Assembly: GCA_030762935.1 (NCBI GenBank)
Contig: CM060883.1
Span: 94,904,501-94,968,500 of the forward strand
Length of the DNA: 64,000 nucleotides
Source: Hymenopus coronatus
Taxonomy: Eukaryota; Arthropoda; Insecta; Mantodea; Hymenopodidae
Reading direction: 5' to 3'
Shown piece by piece: positions 1 to 14,885 of this stretch. Each line of letters opens with the position of its first letter. Position 1 is the stretch's first letter. Made by a program: the position numbers and the translations under genes. The notes below the pieces were generated by a model. The model worked only from the letters and a program-made list of their open reading frames with translations, did no database searches and was not told the DNA's origin.

Positions 1-891
1 AAACAAACCTTTTATACAAAACATTAATCTGTTATCTACATCATGATAATCAAGATAAACATAATGTGTCCCAATCACATGATGTCCTCTAGCTGTTCAG
101 TAAACAAACCTTTTACACAAATTATTAATCTGTTATCTACATCATGATAATCAAGATAAACATAGTCTGTCCCAATCATATGATATCCTCTAGGTGTTCA
201 GTAAACAAACCTTTAACGCAAAACACTAATCTGTTATCTATATCATGATAATCGAGATAAACATAATGTGTGCCATTCACATGATGTCCTCTAGCTGTTC
301 GGTAAACAAACCTTTTATATAAAACATTAATGTGTTATCACATCATGATAATCAAGATAAACATAATGTGTCCTATTCACACGATGTCCTCCAGCTGTTT
401 GGTAAACAAACCTTTTATACAAAATATTGAGTTATCTACATTATGATAATCAACATAAACATTATGTGTCCCAATCACATGATGTCCTCTAGCTGTTCGG
501 TAAACAAACCTTTTATACAAAACATTAATCTGTTATCTACATCATGATAATCAAGATAAACATAATCTGTCCCATTCACATGATGCCCTCTAACTGTTGG
601 GCAAACAAAGCTTTTATACAAAACATTAATCTGTTATCTACATCATGATAATCAAGATAAACATAATGTGTCCTATTCAAATGATGTCCTCCAGCTGTTT
701 GGTAAACAAACCTTTTATACAAAATATTGTGTTATCTACATTATGATAATCAAGATAAACATTATGTGTCCCAGTCACATGATGTCCTCTAGCTGTTCGG
801 TAAACAAACCTTTTATACAAACATTAATCTGTTATCTACATCATGAAAATCAAGATAAACATAATGTGTCCCATTCACATGATGTCCTCTA

Positions 892-3800
892 ACTGCTGGG
901 CAAACAAACCTTTTATACAAAACATTAATGTGTTAGCACATCATGATAATCAAGATCATAATGTGACCCATTAACATGATGTCCTCTAACTGTTGGGCAA
1001 ACAAACCTTTTATACAAAACATTAATCTGTTATCTACATCATAATCAAGATAAACATAATTTGTCCCAATCACATGATGTCCTCTTACTGTTGGGCAAAC
1101 AAACCTTTTATACAAAACATTAATCTGTTATCTACATCATGATAATCAAGATAAACATAATGTGTCCTAATCACATGATGTCCTCTAGCTGTTCAGTAAA
1201 GAAACCGTTTATACAAAACACTAATCTGTTATCTACATCATGATAACCAAGATTAATATAATGTGTCCAAATCACATGATGTTCTCTAGCTGTTCGGAAA
1301 ATAAACCTTTTATACCAAACATTAATCTGTTATCTACATCATGATAATCCAGATAAAAATAACGTGTTCCAATCAAATGATGTCCTGTAGCTGTTTGGTA
1401 AACAAGCCTTTTATACAAAACATTAATGTGTTATCACATTATGATAGTCAAGATAAACATAACGTGTACCAATCACATGATGTCCTCTAGCTGTTCGGTA
1501 AACAAACCTTTTATACACATTATTTATCTGTTATCTACGTCATGATAATCAAGATAAACATAATGTGTCCCATTCACATGATGTCCTCTAGCTGTTCGGT
1601 AAACAAACCTTTTATACAAAACGTTAATGTGTTATCCACATCATGATTATCAAGATAAATATAATGTGTCCGAATCACGTGATGTCCTCTAGCTGTTCGG
1701 TAAACAAACCTTTTTATACCAAACATTAATCTGTTATCTACATCATGATAATCAAGATAAACGTAATGTGTCTCATTCACATGATGTCCTCTAGCTGTTC
1801 AGTAAACAAACCTTTTATGCAAAACATTAATGTGTTATCTACATCATGATAATCAAGATAAGCATAATGTGTCCTATTCACTTGATGTCCTCCAGCTGTT
1901 TGGTAAACAAATCTTTTATACAAAATATTGTGTTATATACATTATGATAATCAAGATAAACATTATGTGTCCCAATCACATGATGTCCTCTAGCTGTTCG
2001 GTAGACAAACCTTTTATACAAACATTCATCTGTTATCTACATCATGATAATCAAGATAAACATGTGTCCCATTCACATGATGTCCTCTAACTGCTGGGCA
2101 AACAAAGCTTTTATACAAAACATTAATCTGTTATCTACATCATGATAATCAAGATAAACATAATGTGTCCTAATCACATGATGTCCTCTAGCTTTTCAGT
2201 AAACAAACCGTTTATACAAAACACTAATCTGTTATCTCATCATGATAATCAAGATCATAATGGGACCCATTCACATGATGTCCTCTAAATGTTGGGCAAA
2301 CAAACCTTTTATACAAAACATTAATCTGTTATCTACATCATAATCAAGATAAACATAATTTGTCCCAATCACATGATGTCCTCTAACTGTTGGGCAAAGA
2401 AACCTTTTGTACAAAACATTAATCTGTTATCTACATCATGATAATCAAGATAAACATAATGTGTCCCAATAACATGATGTCCTCTAGCTGTTCAGTAAAC
2501 AAACCTTTTATACAAAATATTAATCTGTTATCTACATCATGATAATCAAGATAAATATAATGTGTCCTAATAACATGATGTCCTCTAGCTGTTCGGTAAA
2601 CAAACCTTTTATACAAAACATTAATGTGTTATCTACATCACGATAATCAAGATAAACTTAATGTGTCCCAATCACATGATGTCCTCTAGCTGTTCAGCAA
2701 ACAAAACTTTTATACAAAACATTAATCTGTTATCTACATCATGATAATCAAAATAAACATAACGTGTCCCAATTACATGATGTCCTCTAGTTGTTTGGTA
2801 ACAAACATTTTATACAAAACATTAATCTCTTTTCTACACTATGATAATCAAGATAAACATAATGTGTCCCAATCACATGATGTCCTCTAGCTGTTTGGTA
2901 AACAAAACTTTTTTACAAAACATTAATGTGTTATCTACATCATGATAATCAAGATAAACATAATGTGCTCCATTCACATGATGTCTTCTAGCTGTTCAGT
3001 AAACAAACCTTTTATACAAAATATTAATGTGTTATCTATAGCATGATAATCAAGATAAACATTATGTGTCCCATTCACATGATGTCCTCTAGCTGTTCGG
3101 TAAACAAACCTTTTATACAAAACCTTAATCTGCTATACAAATCATGATAATCAAGAGAAACATAATGTGTCCCATTCACATGATGTCCTCTAACTGTTGG
3201 GCAAACAAACCTTTTATACAAAACATTAATGTGTTATCACATCATGCTAATCAGGATAAACATAATGTGTCCTAATCACATGATGTCTTCTAGCTGTTCG
3301 GTAAACAAACCATTTATACAAAACCTTAATCTGTTATCAAATCATGATAATCAAGATAAATATAATGTTACCCATTCACATGATGTCCTCTAACTGTTGG
3401 GCAAACAAACCTTTTATACACAACATTAATCTGTTATCACATCATGATAATCAAGATAAAAATAATGTGTCCCATTCACATGATGTCCTCTAGCTGTTCA
3501 GTAACAAACCTTTTATACAAGACGTTAATGTGTTATCCACATCATGGTAGTAAAGATAAACATAATGTGTCCCAATCACATGATCTCCTCTAGCTGTTGG
3601 GTAAACAAACCTTTTATACAAAACATTAATGTGTTATCACATAATGATAGTCAAGATAAACATAATGTGTCCCAATCACATAATGTCCTCTAGCTGTTGG
3701 GTAACAAACGTTTTATACAAAACATTAATCTGTTATCTACATCATAATAATCAAGATAAACATAATGTGCTCCATTAACATGATGTCCTCTAGCTGTTCA

Positions 3801-6800
3801 GTAAACAAACCTTTTGTACAAAAAATTAATGTGTTATCTACATCATGATATTCAAGATAAACATAATGGGTCCCATTCACATGATGTCCTCTAGCTGTTC
3901 GGTAAACACATCTTTTATACAAATCATTAATATGTTACCACATCATGATAATCAAAATAAAAATAATGTGTCCCAATCACATGATGTCCTCTAGTTGTTC
4001 GGTAAACAAACCTTTTATGCAAAACATTGTGTTATCTACATCATGCTAATCAAGATAAACATAATGTGTCCCAATCACATGATGTCCTCTAGCTGTTCGG
4101 TAAACAAATCTATTATACAATACATTAATCTGTTATCACATCATGATAATCAAGATAAACATAATGTGTCCCATTCACATGATGTCCTCTAACTGTTGGG
4201 CAAACAAACCTATTATACAAAACATTAATCTGTTATCACATCATAATAATCAAGATAAAAATAATGTATCCCATTCTCATGATGTCCTCTAGCTGTTCAG
4301 TAAACAAACATTTTATATAAAACATTAATGTGTTATCACATCATGATAATCAAGATAAACATAATGAGTCCTTATGACATGATGTCCTCCAGCTGTTTGG
4401 TAAACAAACTTTTTATACAAAATATTAATCTGTTATCTACATCATGATAATCAAGATAAACATAATGTGTCCTTATGACATGATGTCCTCCAGCTGTTTG
4501 GTAAACAAACTTTTTATACAAAATATTAATCTGTCATCTACATCATGATAATCAAGGTAAACATAATGTGTCCTTATGACATGATGTCCTCCAGCTGTTT
4601 GGTAAACAAATTTTTATACAAAATATTAATCTGTTATCTACATCATGATAATCAAGATAAACATAACGTGTCCCAATCACATGATGTCCTCTAGCTGTTC
4701 GGTAAACAAAGCTTTTTTTACAAAACATTAATCTGTTATCTACATCATGATAATCAAGATAACCATAATGTGTTCCAATCACAAGATGTCCTCTAGCTGT
4801 TCGGTAAACAAACCTTTTATACATAACATTAATCTGTTATCTGCATCATGATAATGAAGATAAACATAATGTGTTCCAATCACAAGAAGTTCTTTAGCTG
4901 TTCGGTAAACAAACCATTTATACAAAACATTAATCTGTTATCTATAACAATATAATCAAGATAAACATAATCTGTCCCAATCACATGATATCCTCTAGGT
5001 GTTCAGTAAACAAACCTTTTATACAAAACACTAATCTGTTATCTACATCATGATAATCGAGATAAACATAATGTGTGCCATTCACATGATGATCTCAAGC
5101 TGTTCGGTAAACAAACCTTTTATATAAAACATTAATGTGTTATCACATCATGACAATCAAGATAAACACAATGTGTCCTATTCACATGATGTCCTCCAGC
5201 TGTTTGGTAAACAAACATTTTATACAAAATATTGTGTTATCTACATTATGATAATCAAGATAAACATTATGTGTCCCAATAACATGATGTCCTCTAGCTG
5301 TTCGGTAAACAAACCTTTTATACAAACATTAATCTGTTATCTACATCATGATAATCAAGATAAACATAATGTGTCCCATTCACATGATGTACTCTAACTG
5401 CTGGGCAAACATAGCTTTTATACAAAACATTAATGTGTTATCACATCATGATAATCAAGATCATAATGTGACCCATTCACATGATGTCCTCTAACTTTTG
5501 GGCAAACAAACCTTTTATACAAAACATTAATCTGTTATCTACATCATAATCAAGATAAACATAAAGTGTCCCAATCACATGATGTCCTCTAACTGTTGGG
5601 CAAATAACCTTTTATACAAAACATTAATCTGTTATCTACATCATGATAATCAAGATAAACATAATGTGTCCCAATCACATGATGTCCTCTAGCTGTTCAG
5701 TAAACAAACCTTTTATACAAAACATTAATCTGTTATATACATCATGATAATCAAGATCAATATAATGTGTCCAAATCACATGATGTTCTCTAGCTGTTCG
5801 GTAAACAATACTTTTATACAAAACATTAATCTGTTATCTACATCATGATAATCCAGATAAACATAACGTGTTCCAGTCAAATGATGTCCTCTAGCTGTTT
5901 GGTAAACAAGCCTTTTATACAAAAGATTAATGTGTTATCACATCATGATAGTCAAGATAAACATAACGTGTACCAATCACATAATGTCCTCTAGCTGTTC
6001 GGTAAACAAACCTTTTATACAAAACATTTATCTGTTATCTACATAATGATAATCAAGATAAACATAATGTGTCCCATTCACATGTTGTCCTCTACCTGTT
6101 CGTTAAACAAACCATTTATACAAAAAATTAATGTGTTATCTACATCATGATAATCAAGATAAACATAATGTGTCCCATTCAAATGATGTCCTCTAGCTGT
6201 TCGGTAAACAAACCTTTTATACAAAACATTAATCTGTTATCTACTTAATGATAATCAAGATAAACATAATGTGTCCCAATCACATGATGTCCTCTAGCTG
6301 TTCGGTAAACAAACCTTTTATGCAAAATATTGTGTTATCTACATCATGCTAATCAAGATAAACATAATGTGTCCCAATCACATCATGTCCTCTAGCTGTT
6401 CGGTAAACAAACCTTTTATACCAAATATTAATCTGTTACCACATCATGATAATCAACATAAACATAATGTGACACATTCACATTATGTCCTCTAACTGTT
6501 GGGCAAACAAACCTTTTATACAAAACATTAAGGTGTTATCACATCGTGATAATCAAGATCATAATGTGACCCATTCACATGATGTCCTCTACTGTTGGGA
6601 AAACATATCTTTTATACAAAACATTAATCTGTTATCTACATCATGATAATCAAGATAAACATAATGTGTCCCAATCACATGATGTCCTCTTTCTGTTCCG
6701 TAAACAAACCTTTTATATAAAACATTAATGTGTTATCACACCATGATAATTAAGATAAACATAATGTGCCCTATTCACATGATGTCCTCCAGCTGTTTGG

Positions 6801-7888
6801 TAAACAAACCTTTTATACAAAATATTGTGTTATCTACATTATGATAATCAAGATAAACATTATGTGTCCCAATCACATGATGTCCTCTAGCGGTTCGGTA
6901 AAAAAATCTTTTACACAAATATTAATCTGTTATCTACATCATGATAATCAAGATCATAATGTGACCCATTCACATGATTTCCTCTAACTGTTGGGCAAAC
7001 AAACCTTTTATACAAAACATTAATCTGTTATCTATATCATAATGAAGATAAACATAACGTGTCCCAATCACATGATGTCCTCTAGCTGTTCGGTAAACAA
7101 AGCTTTTTTACAAAACATTAATCTGTTATCTACATCATGATAATCAAGATAACCACAATGTGTTCCAATCACATGATGTCCTCTAGCTGTTCAGTAAACA
7201 AACCTTTTATACAAATCATTAATCTGTTATCTACATCATGATAATCAAGATAAATATAATGTATCCAAATCACATGATGTCCTCTAACCGTTTGGTAAAC
7301 AAACCTTTTATACAAAACATTAATCTGTTATCTACATCATGATAATCAAGATAAACATAATGTGCCCCAATCACGTGAAGTCCTTTAGCTGTTCGGTAAA
7401 CAAACCTTTTATACAAAACATTAATGTGTTATCTACATCATGATAATCAAGATAAACATAATGTGTCCCATTCACATGATGTCCTCTAACTGCTGGGCAA
7501 ACAAACCTTTTATACAAAACATTAATGTGTTATCTACATCATGATAATCAAGATAAACATAATGTGTCCCAATCACATGGTGTCCTCTAGCTGTTCGGTA
7601 ACAAACCTTTTATACAAAACATTGTGTTATCTATATCATGATAATCAAGATAAACATAATATGTCCCAATCACATGATGTCCTCTAGCTGTTCAGTAAAC
7701 AAAAGTTTTATATAAAACATTAATGTGCTATCTACATAATGATAATCAAGATAAACATAATGTGTCCCATTCACATGTTGTCCTCTACCTGTTCGGTAAA
7801 CAAACCTTTTATACAAAAAATTAATGTGTTATCTACATCATGATAATCAAGATAACCATAATGTGTCCCATTCACATGATGTCCTCTA
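892..7888 (+). repeat. Higher-order block A of the 101-bp satellite (6,997 bp)
   Basis: First of two adjacent near-identical blocks of about 69 units. Landmarks at 933, 1574, 2431, 3737, 4552 and 6766 recur exactly 6,997 bp downstream. The breakpoint lies within about 30 bp of shared sequence at the same place in the unit (about 859-891, 7856-7888 and 14853-14885), as expected from in-register unequal exchange. One difference seen from block B is C at 1316 against G at 8313. Confidence 0.9.
4371..4672 (+). repeat. Local triplication of one satellite unit variant
   Basis: Three consecutive units carry the same rare variant, CCTTATGACATGATGTCCTC followed by CAGCTGTTTGGTAAACAAA, at about 4371, 4472 and 4573. 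The same trio recurs in block B (from about 11368) and block C (from about 24155). Single units were therefore copied locally before the 7-kb block was duplicated. Confidence 0.75.
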
Positions 7889-10800
7889 ACTGCTGGGCAA
7901 ACAAACCTTTTATACAAAACATTAATGTGTTAGCACATCATGATAATCAAGATCATAATGTGACCCATTAACATGATGTCCTCTAACTGTTGGGCAAACA
8001 AACCTTTTATACAAAACATTAATCTGTTATCTACATCATAATCAAGATAAACATAATTTGTCCCAATCACATGATGTCCTCTTACTGTTGGGCAAACAAA
8101 CCTTTTATACAAAACATTAATCTGTTATCTACATCATGATAATCAAGATAAACATAATGTGTCCTAATCACATGATGTCCTCTAGCTGTTCAGTAAAGAA
8201 ACCGTTTATACAAAACACTAATCTGTTATCTACATCATGATAACCAAGATTAATATAATGTGTCCAAATCACATGATGTTCTCTAGCTGTTCGGAAAATA
8301 AACCTTTTATACGAAACATTAATCTGTTATCTACATCATGATAATCCAGATAAAAATAACGTGTTCCAATCAAATGATGTCCTGTAGCTGTTTGGTAAAC
8401 AAGCCTTTTATACAAAACATTAATGTGTTATCACATTATGATAGTCAAGATAAACATAACGTGTACCAATCACATGATGTCCTCTAGCTGTTCGGTAAAC
8501 AAACCTTTTATACACATTATTTATCTGTTATCTACGTCATGATAATCAAGATAAACATAATGTGTCCCATTCACATGATGTCCTCTAGCTGTTCGGTAAA
8601 CAAACCTTTTATACAAAACGTTAATGTGTTATCCACATCATGATTATCAAGATAAATATAATGTGTCCGAATCACGTGATGTCCTCTAGCTGTTCGGTAA
8701 ACAAACCTTTTTATACCAAACATTAATCTGTTATCTACATCATGATAATCAAGATAAACGTAATGTGTCTCATTCACATGATGTCCTCTAGCTGTTCAGT
8801 AAACAAACCTTTTATGCAAAACATTAATGTGTTATCTACATCATGATAATCAAGATAAGCATAATGTGTCCTATTCACTTGATGTCCTCCAGCTGTTTGG
8901 TAAACAAATCTTTTATACAAAATATTGTGTTATATACATTATGATAATCAAGATAAACATTATGTGTCCCAATCACATGATGTCCTCTAGCTGTTCGGTA
9001 GACAAACCTTTTATACAAACATTCATCTGTTATCTACATCATGATAATCAAGATAAACATGTGTCCCATTCACATGATGTCCTCTAACTGCTGGGCAAAC
9101 AAAGCTTTTATACAAAACATTAATCTGTTATCTACATCATGATAATCAAGATAAACATAATGTGTCCTAATCACATGATGTCCTCTAGCTTTTCAGTAAA
9201 CAAACCGTTTATACAAAACACTAATCTGTTATCTCATCATGATAATCAAGATCATAATGGGACCCATTCACATGATGTCCTCTAAATGTTGGGCAAACAA
9301 ACCTTTTATACAAAACATTAATCTGTTATCTACATCATAATCAAGATAAACATAATTTGTCCCAATCACATGATGTCCTCTAACTGTTGGGCAAAGAAAC
9401 CTTTTGTACAAAACATTAATCTGTTATCTACATCATGATAATCAAGATAAACATAATGTGTCCCAATAACATGATGTCCTCTAGCTGTTCAGTAAACAAA
9501 CCTTTTATACAAAATATTAATCTGTTATCTACATCATGATAATCAAGATAAATATAATGTGTCCTAATAACATGATGTCCTCTAGCTGTTCGGTAAACAA
9601 ACCTTTTATACAAAACATTAATGTGTTATCTACATCACGATAATCAAGATAAACTTAATGTGTCCCAATCACATGATGTCCTCTAGCTGTTCAGCAAACA
9701 AAACTTTTATACAAAACATTAATCTGTTATCTACATCATGATAATCAAAATAAACATAACGTGTCCCAATTACATGATGTCCTCTAGTTGTTTGGTAACA
9801 AACATTTTATACAAAACATTAATCTCTTTTCTACACTATGATAATCAAGATAAACATAATGTGTCCCAATCACATGATGTCCTCTAGCTGTTTGGTAAAC
9901 AAAACTTTTTTACAAAACATTAATGTGTTATCTACATCATGATAATCAAGATAAACATAATGTGCTCCATTCACATGATGTCTTCTAGCTGTTCAGTAAA
10001 CAAACCTTTTATACAAAATATTAATGTGTTATCTATAGCATGATAATCAAGATAAACATTATGTGTCCCATTCACATGATGTCCTCTAGCTGTTCGGTAA
10101 ACAAACCTTTTATACAAAACCTTAATCTGCTATACAAATCATGATAATCAAGAGAAACATAATGTGTCCCATTCACATGATGTCCTCTAACTGTTGGGCA
10201 AACAAACCTTTTATACAAAACATTAATGTGTTATCACATCATGCTAATCAGGATAAACATAATGTGTCCTAATCACATGATGTCTTCTAGCTGTTCGGTA
10301 AACAAACCATTTATACAAAACCTTAATCTGTTATCAAATCATGATAATCAAGATAAATATAATGTTACCCATTCACATGATGTCCTCTAACTGTTGGGCA
10401 AACAAACCTTTTATACACAACATTAATCTGTTATCACATCATGATAATCAAGATAAAAATAATGTGTCCCATTCACATGATGTCCTCTAGCTGTTCAGTA
10501 ACAAACCTTTTATACAAGACGTTAATGTGTTATCCACATCATGGTAGTAAAGATAAACATAATGTGTCCCAATCACATGATCTCCTCTAGCTGTTGGGTA
10601 AACAAACCTTTTATACAAAACATTAATGTGTTATCACATAATGATAGTCAAGATAAACATAATGTGTCCCAATCACATAATGTCCTCTAGCTGTTGGGTA
10701 ACAAACGTTTTATACAAAACATTAATCTGTTATCTACATCATAATAATCAAGATAAACATAATGTGCTCCATTAACATGATGTCCTCTAGCTGTTCAGTA

Positions 10801-13800
10801 AACAAACCTTTTGTACAAAAAATTAATGTGTTATCTACATCATGATATTCAAGATAAACATAATGGGTCCCATTCACATGATGTCCTCTAGCTGTTCGGT
10901 AAACACATCTTTTATACAAATCATTAATATGTTACCACATCATGATAATCAAAATAAAAATAATGTGTCCCAATCACATGATGTCCTCTAGTTGTTCGGT
11001 AAACAAACCTTTTATGCAAAACATTGTGTTATCTACATCATGCTAATCAAGATAAACATAATGTGTCCCAATCACATGATGTCCTCTAGCTGTTCGGTAA
11101 ACAAATCTATTATACAATACATTAATCTGTTATCACATCATGATAATCAAGATAAACATAATGTGTCCCATTCACATGATGTCCTCTAACTGTTGGGCAA
11201 ACAAACCTATTATACAAAACATTAATCTGTTATCACATCATAATAATCAAGATAAAAATAATGTATCCCATTCTCATGATGTCCTCTAGCTGTTCAGTAA
11301 ACAAACATTTTATATAAAACATTAATGTGTTATCACATCATGATAATCAAGATAAACATAATGAGTCCTTATGACATGATGTCCTCCAGCTGTTTGGTAA
11401 ACAAACTTTTTATACAAAATATTAATCTGTTATCTACATCATGATAATCAAGATAAACATAATGTGTCCTTATGACATGATGTCCTCCAGCTGTTTGGTA
11501 AACAAACTTTTTATACAAAATATTAATCTGTCATCTACATCATGATAATCAAGGTAAACATAATGTGTCCTTATGACATGATGTCCTCCAGCTGTTTGGT
11601 AAACAAATTTTTATACAAAATATTAATCTGTTATCTACATCATGATAATCAAGATAAACATAACGTGTCCCAATCACATGATGTCCTCTAGCTGTTCGGT
11701 AAACAAAGCTTTTTTTACAAAACATTAATCTGTTATCTACATCATGATAATCAAGATAACCATAATGTGTTCCAATCACAAGATGTCCTCTAGCTGTTCG
11801 GTAAACAAACCTTTTATACATAACATTAATCTGTTATCTGCATCATGATAATGAAGATAAACATAATGTGTTCCAATCACAAGAAGTTCTTTAGCTGTTC
11901 GGTAAACAAACCATTTATACAAAACATTAATCTGTTATCTATAACAATATAATCAAGATAAACATAATCTGTCCCAATCACATGATATCCTCTAGGTGTT
12001 CAGTAAACAAACCTTTTATACAAAACACTAATCTGTTATCTACATCATGATAATCGAGATAAACATAATGTGTGCCATTCACATGATGATCTCAAGCTGT
12101 TCGGTAAACAAACCTTTTATATAAAACATTAATGTGTTATCACATCATGACAATCAAGATAAACACAATGTGTCCTATTCACATGATGTCCTCCAGCTGT
12201 TTGGTAAACAAACATTTTATACAAAATATTGTGTTATCTACATTATGATAATCAAGATAAACATTATGTGTCCCAATAACATGATGTCCTCTAGCTGTTC
12301 GGTAAACAAACCTTTTATACAAACATTAATCTGTTATCTACATCATGATAATCAAGATAAACATAATGTGTCCCATTCACATGATGTACTCTAACTGCTG
12401 GGCAAACATAGCTTTTATACAAAACATTAATGTGTTATCACATCATGATAATCAAGATCATAATGTGACCCATTCACATGATGTCCTCTAACTTTTGGGC
12501 AAACAAACCTTTTATACAAAACATTAATCTGTTATCTACATCATAATCAAGATAAACATAAAGTGTCCCAATCACATGATGTCCTCTAACTGTTGGGCAA
12601 ATAACCTTTTATACAAAACATTAATCTGTTATCTACATCATGATAATCAAGATAAACATAATGTGTCCCAATCACATGATGTCCTCTAGCTGTTCAGTAA
12701 ACAAACCTTTTATACAAAACATTAATCTGTTATATACATCATGATAATCAAGATCAATATAATGTGTCCAAATCACATGATGTTCTCTAGCTGTTCGGTA
12801 AACAATACTTTTATACAAAACATTAATCTGTTATCTACATCATGATAATCCAGATAAACATAACGTGTTCCAGTCAAATGATGTCCTCTAGCTGTTTGGT
12901 AAACAAGCCTTTTATACAAAAGATTAATGTGTTATCACATCATGATAGTCAAGATAAACATAACGTGTACCAATCACATAATGTCCTCTAGCTGTTCGGT
13001 AAACAAACCTTTTATACAAAACATTTATCTGTTATCTACATAATGATAATCAAGATAAACATAATGTGTCCCATTCACATGTTGTCCTCTACCTGTTCGT
13101 TAAACAAACCATTTATACAAAAAATTAATGTGTTATCTACATCATGATAATCAAGATAAACATAATGTGTCCCATTCAAATGATGTCCTCTAGCTGTTCG
13201 GTAAACAAACCTTTTATACAAAACATTAATCTGTTATCTACTTAATGATAATCAAGATAAACATAATGTGTCCCAATCACATGATGTCCTCTAGCTGTTC
13301 GGTAAACAAACCTTTTATGCAAAATATTGTGTTATCTACATCATGCTAATCAAGATAAACATAATGTGTCCCAATCACATCATGTCCTCTAGCTGTTCGG
13401 TAAACAAACCTTTTATACCAAATATTAATCTGTTACCACATCATGATAATCAACATAAACATAATGTGACACATTCACATTATGTCCTCTAACTGTTGGG
13501 CAAACAAACCTTTTATACAAAACATTAAGGTGTTATCACATCGTGATAATCAAGATCATAATGTGACCCATTCACATGATGTCCTCTACTGTTGGGAAAA
13601 CATATCTTTTATACAAAACATTAATCTGTTATCTACATCATGATAATCAAGATAAACATAATGTGTCCCAATCACATGATGTCCTCTTTCTGTTCCGTAA
13701 ACAAACCTTTTATATAAAACATTAATGTGTTATCACACCATGATAATTAAGATAAACATAATGTGCCCTATTCACATGATGTCCTCCAGCTGTTTGGTAA

Positions 13801-14885
13801 ACAAACCTTTTATACAAAATATTGTGTTATCTACATTATGATAATCAAGATAAACATTATGTGTCCCAATCACATGATGTCCTCTAGCGGTTCGGTAAAA
13901 AAATCTTTTACACAAATATTAATCTGTTATCTACATCATGATAATCAAGATCATAATGTGACCCATTCACATGATTTCCTCTAACTGTTGGGCAAACAAA
14001 CCTTTTATACAAAACATTAATCTGTTATCTATATCATAATGAAGATAAACATAACGTGTCCCAATCACATGATGTCCTCTAGCTGTTCGGTAAACAAAGC
14101 TTTTTTACAAAACATTAATCTGTTATCTACATCATGATAATCAAGATAACCACAATGTGTTCCAATCACATGATGTCCTCTAGCTGTTCAGTAAACAAAC
14201 CTTTTATACAAATCATTAATCTGTTATCTACATCATGATAATCAAGATAAATATAATGTATCCAAATCACATGATGTCCTCTAACCGTTTGGTAAACAAA
14301 CCTTTTATACAAAACATTAATCTGTTATCTACATCATGATAATCAAGATAAACATAATGTGCCCCAATCACGTGAAGTCCTTTAGCTGTTCGGTAAACAA
14401 ACCTTTTATACAAAACATTAATGTGTTATCTACATCATGATAATCAAGATAAACATAATGTGTCCCATTCACATGATGTCCTCTAACTGCTGGGCAAACA
14501 AACCTTTTATACAAAACATTAATGTGTTATCTACATCATGATAATCAAGATAAACATAATGTGTCCCAATCACATGGTGTCCTCTAGCTGTTCGGTAACA
14601 AACCTTTTATACAAAACATTGTGTTATCTATATCATGATAATCAAGATAAACATAATATGTCCCAATCACATGATGTCCTCTAGCTGTTCAGTAAACAAA
14701 AGTTTTATATAAAACATTAATGTGCTATCTACATAATGATAATCAAGATAAACATAATGTGTCCCATTCACATGTTGTCCTCTACCTGTTCGGTAAACAA
14801 ACCTTTTATACAAAAAATTAATGTGTTATCTACATCATGATAATCAAGATAACCATAATGTGTCCCATTCACATGATGTCCTCTA
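7889..14885 (+). repeat. Higher-order block B of the 101-bp satellite (6,997 bp)
   Basis: Tandem copy of the preceding block with no indel noticed along its length. It shares with block A features absent from block C: the one-base deletion in AAACAAATTTTTATAC near 11605, TCTGTCATCTAC near 11530, and ATGATGATCTCAAGC near 12085. It shares with block C the G at 8313. After 14885 the sequence changes from ACTGCTGGGC to GATATTCGGT, which marks the end of the duplication. Confidence 0.9.
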
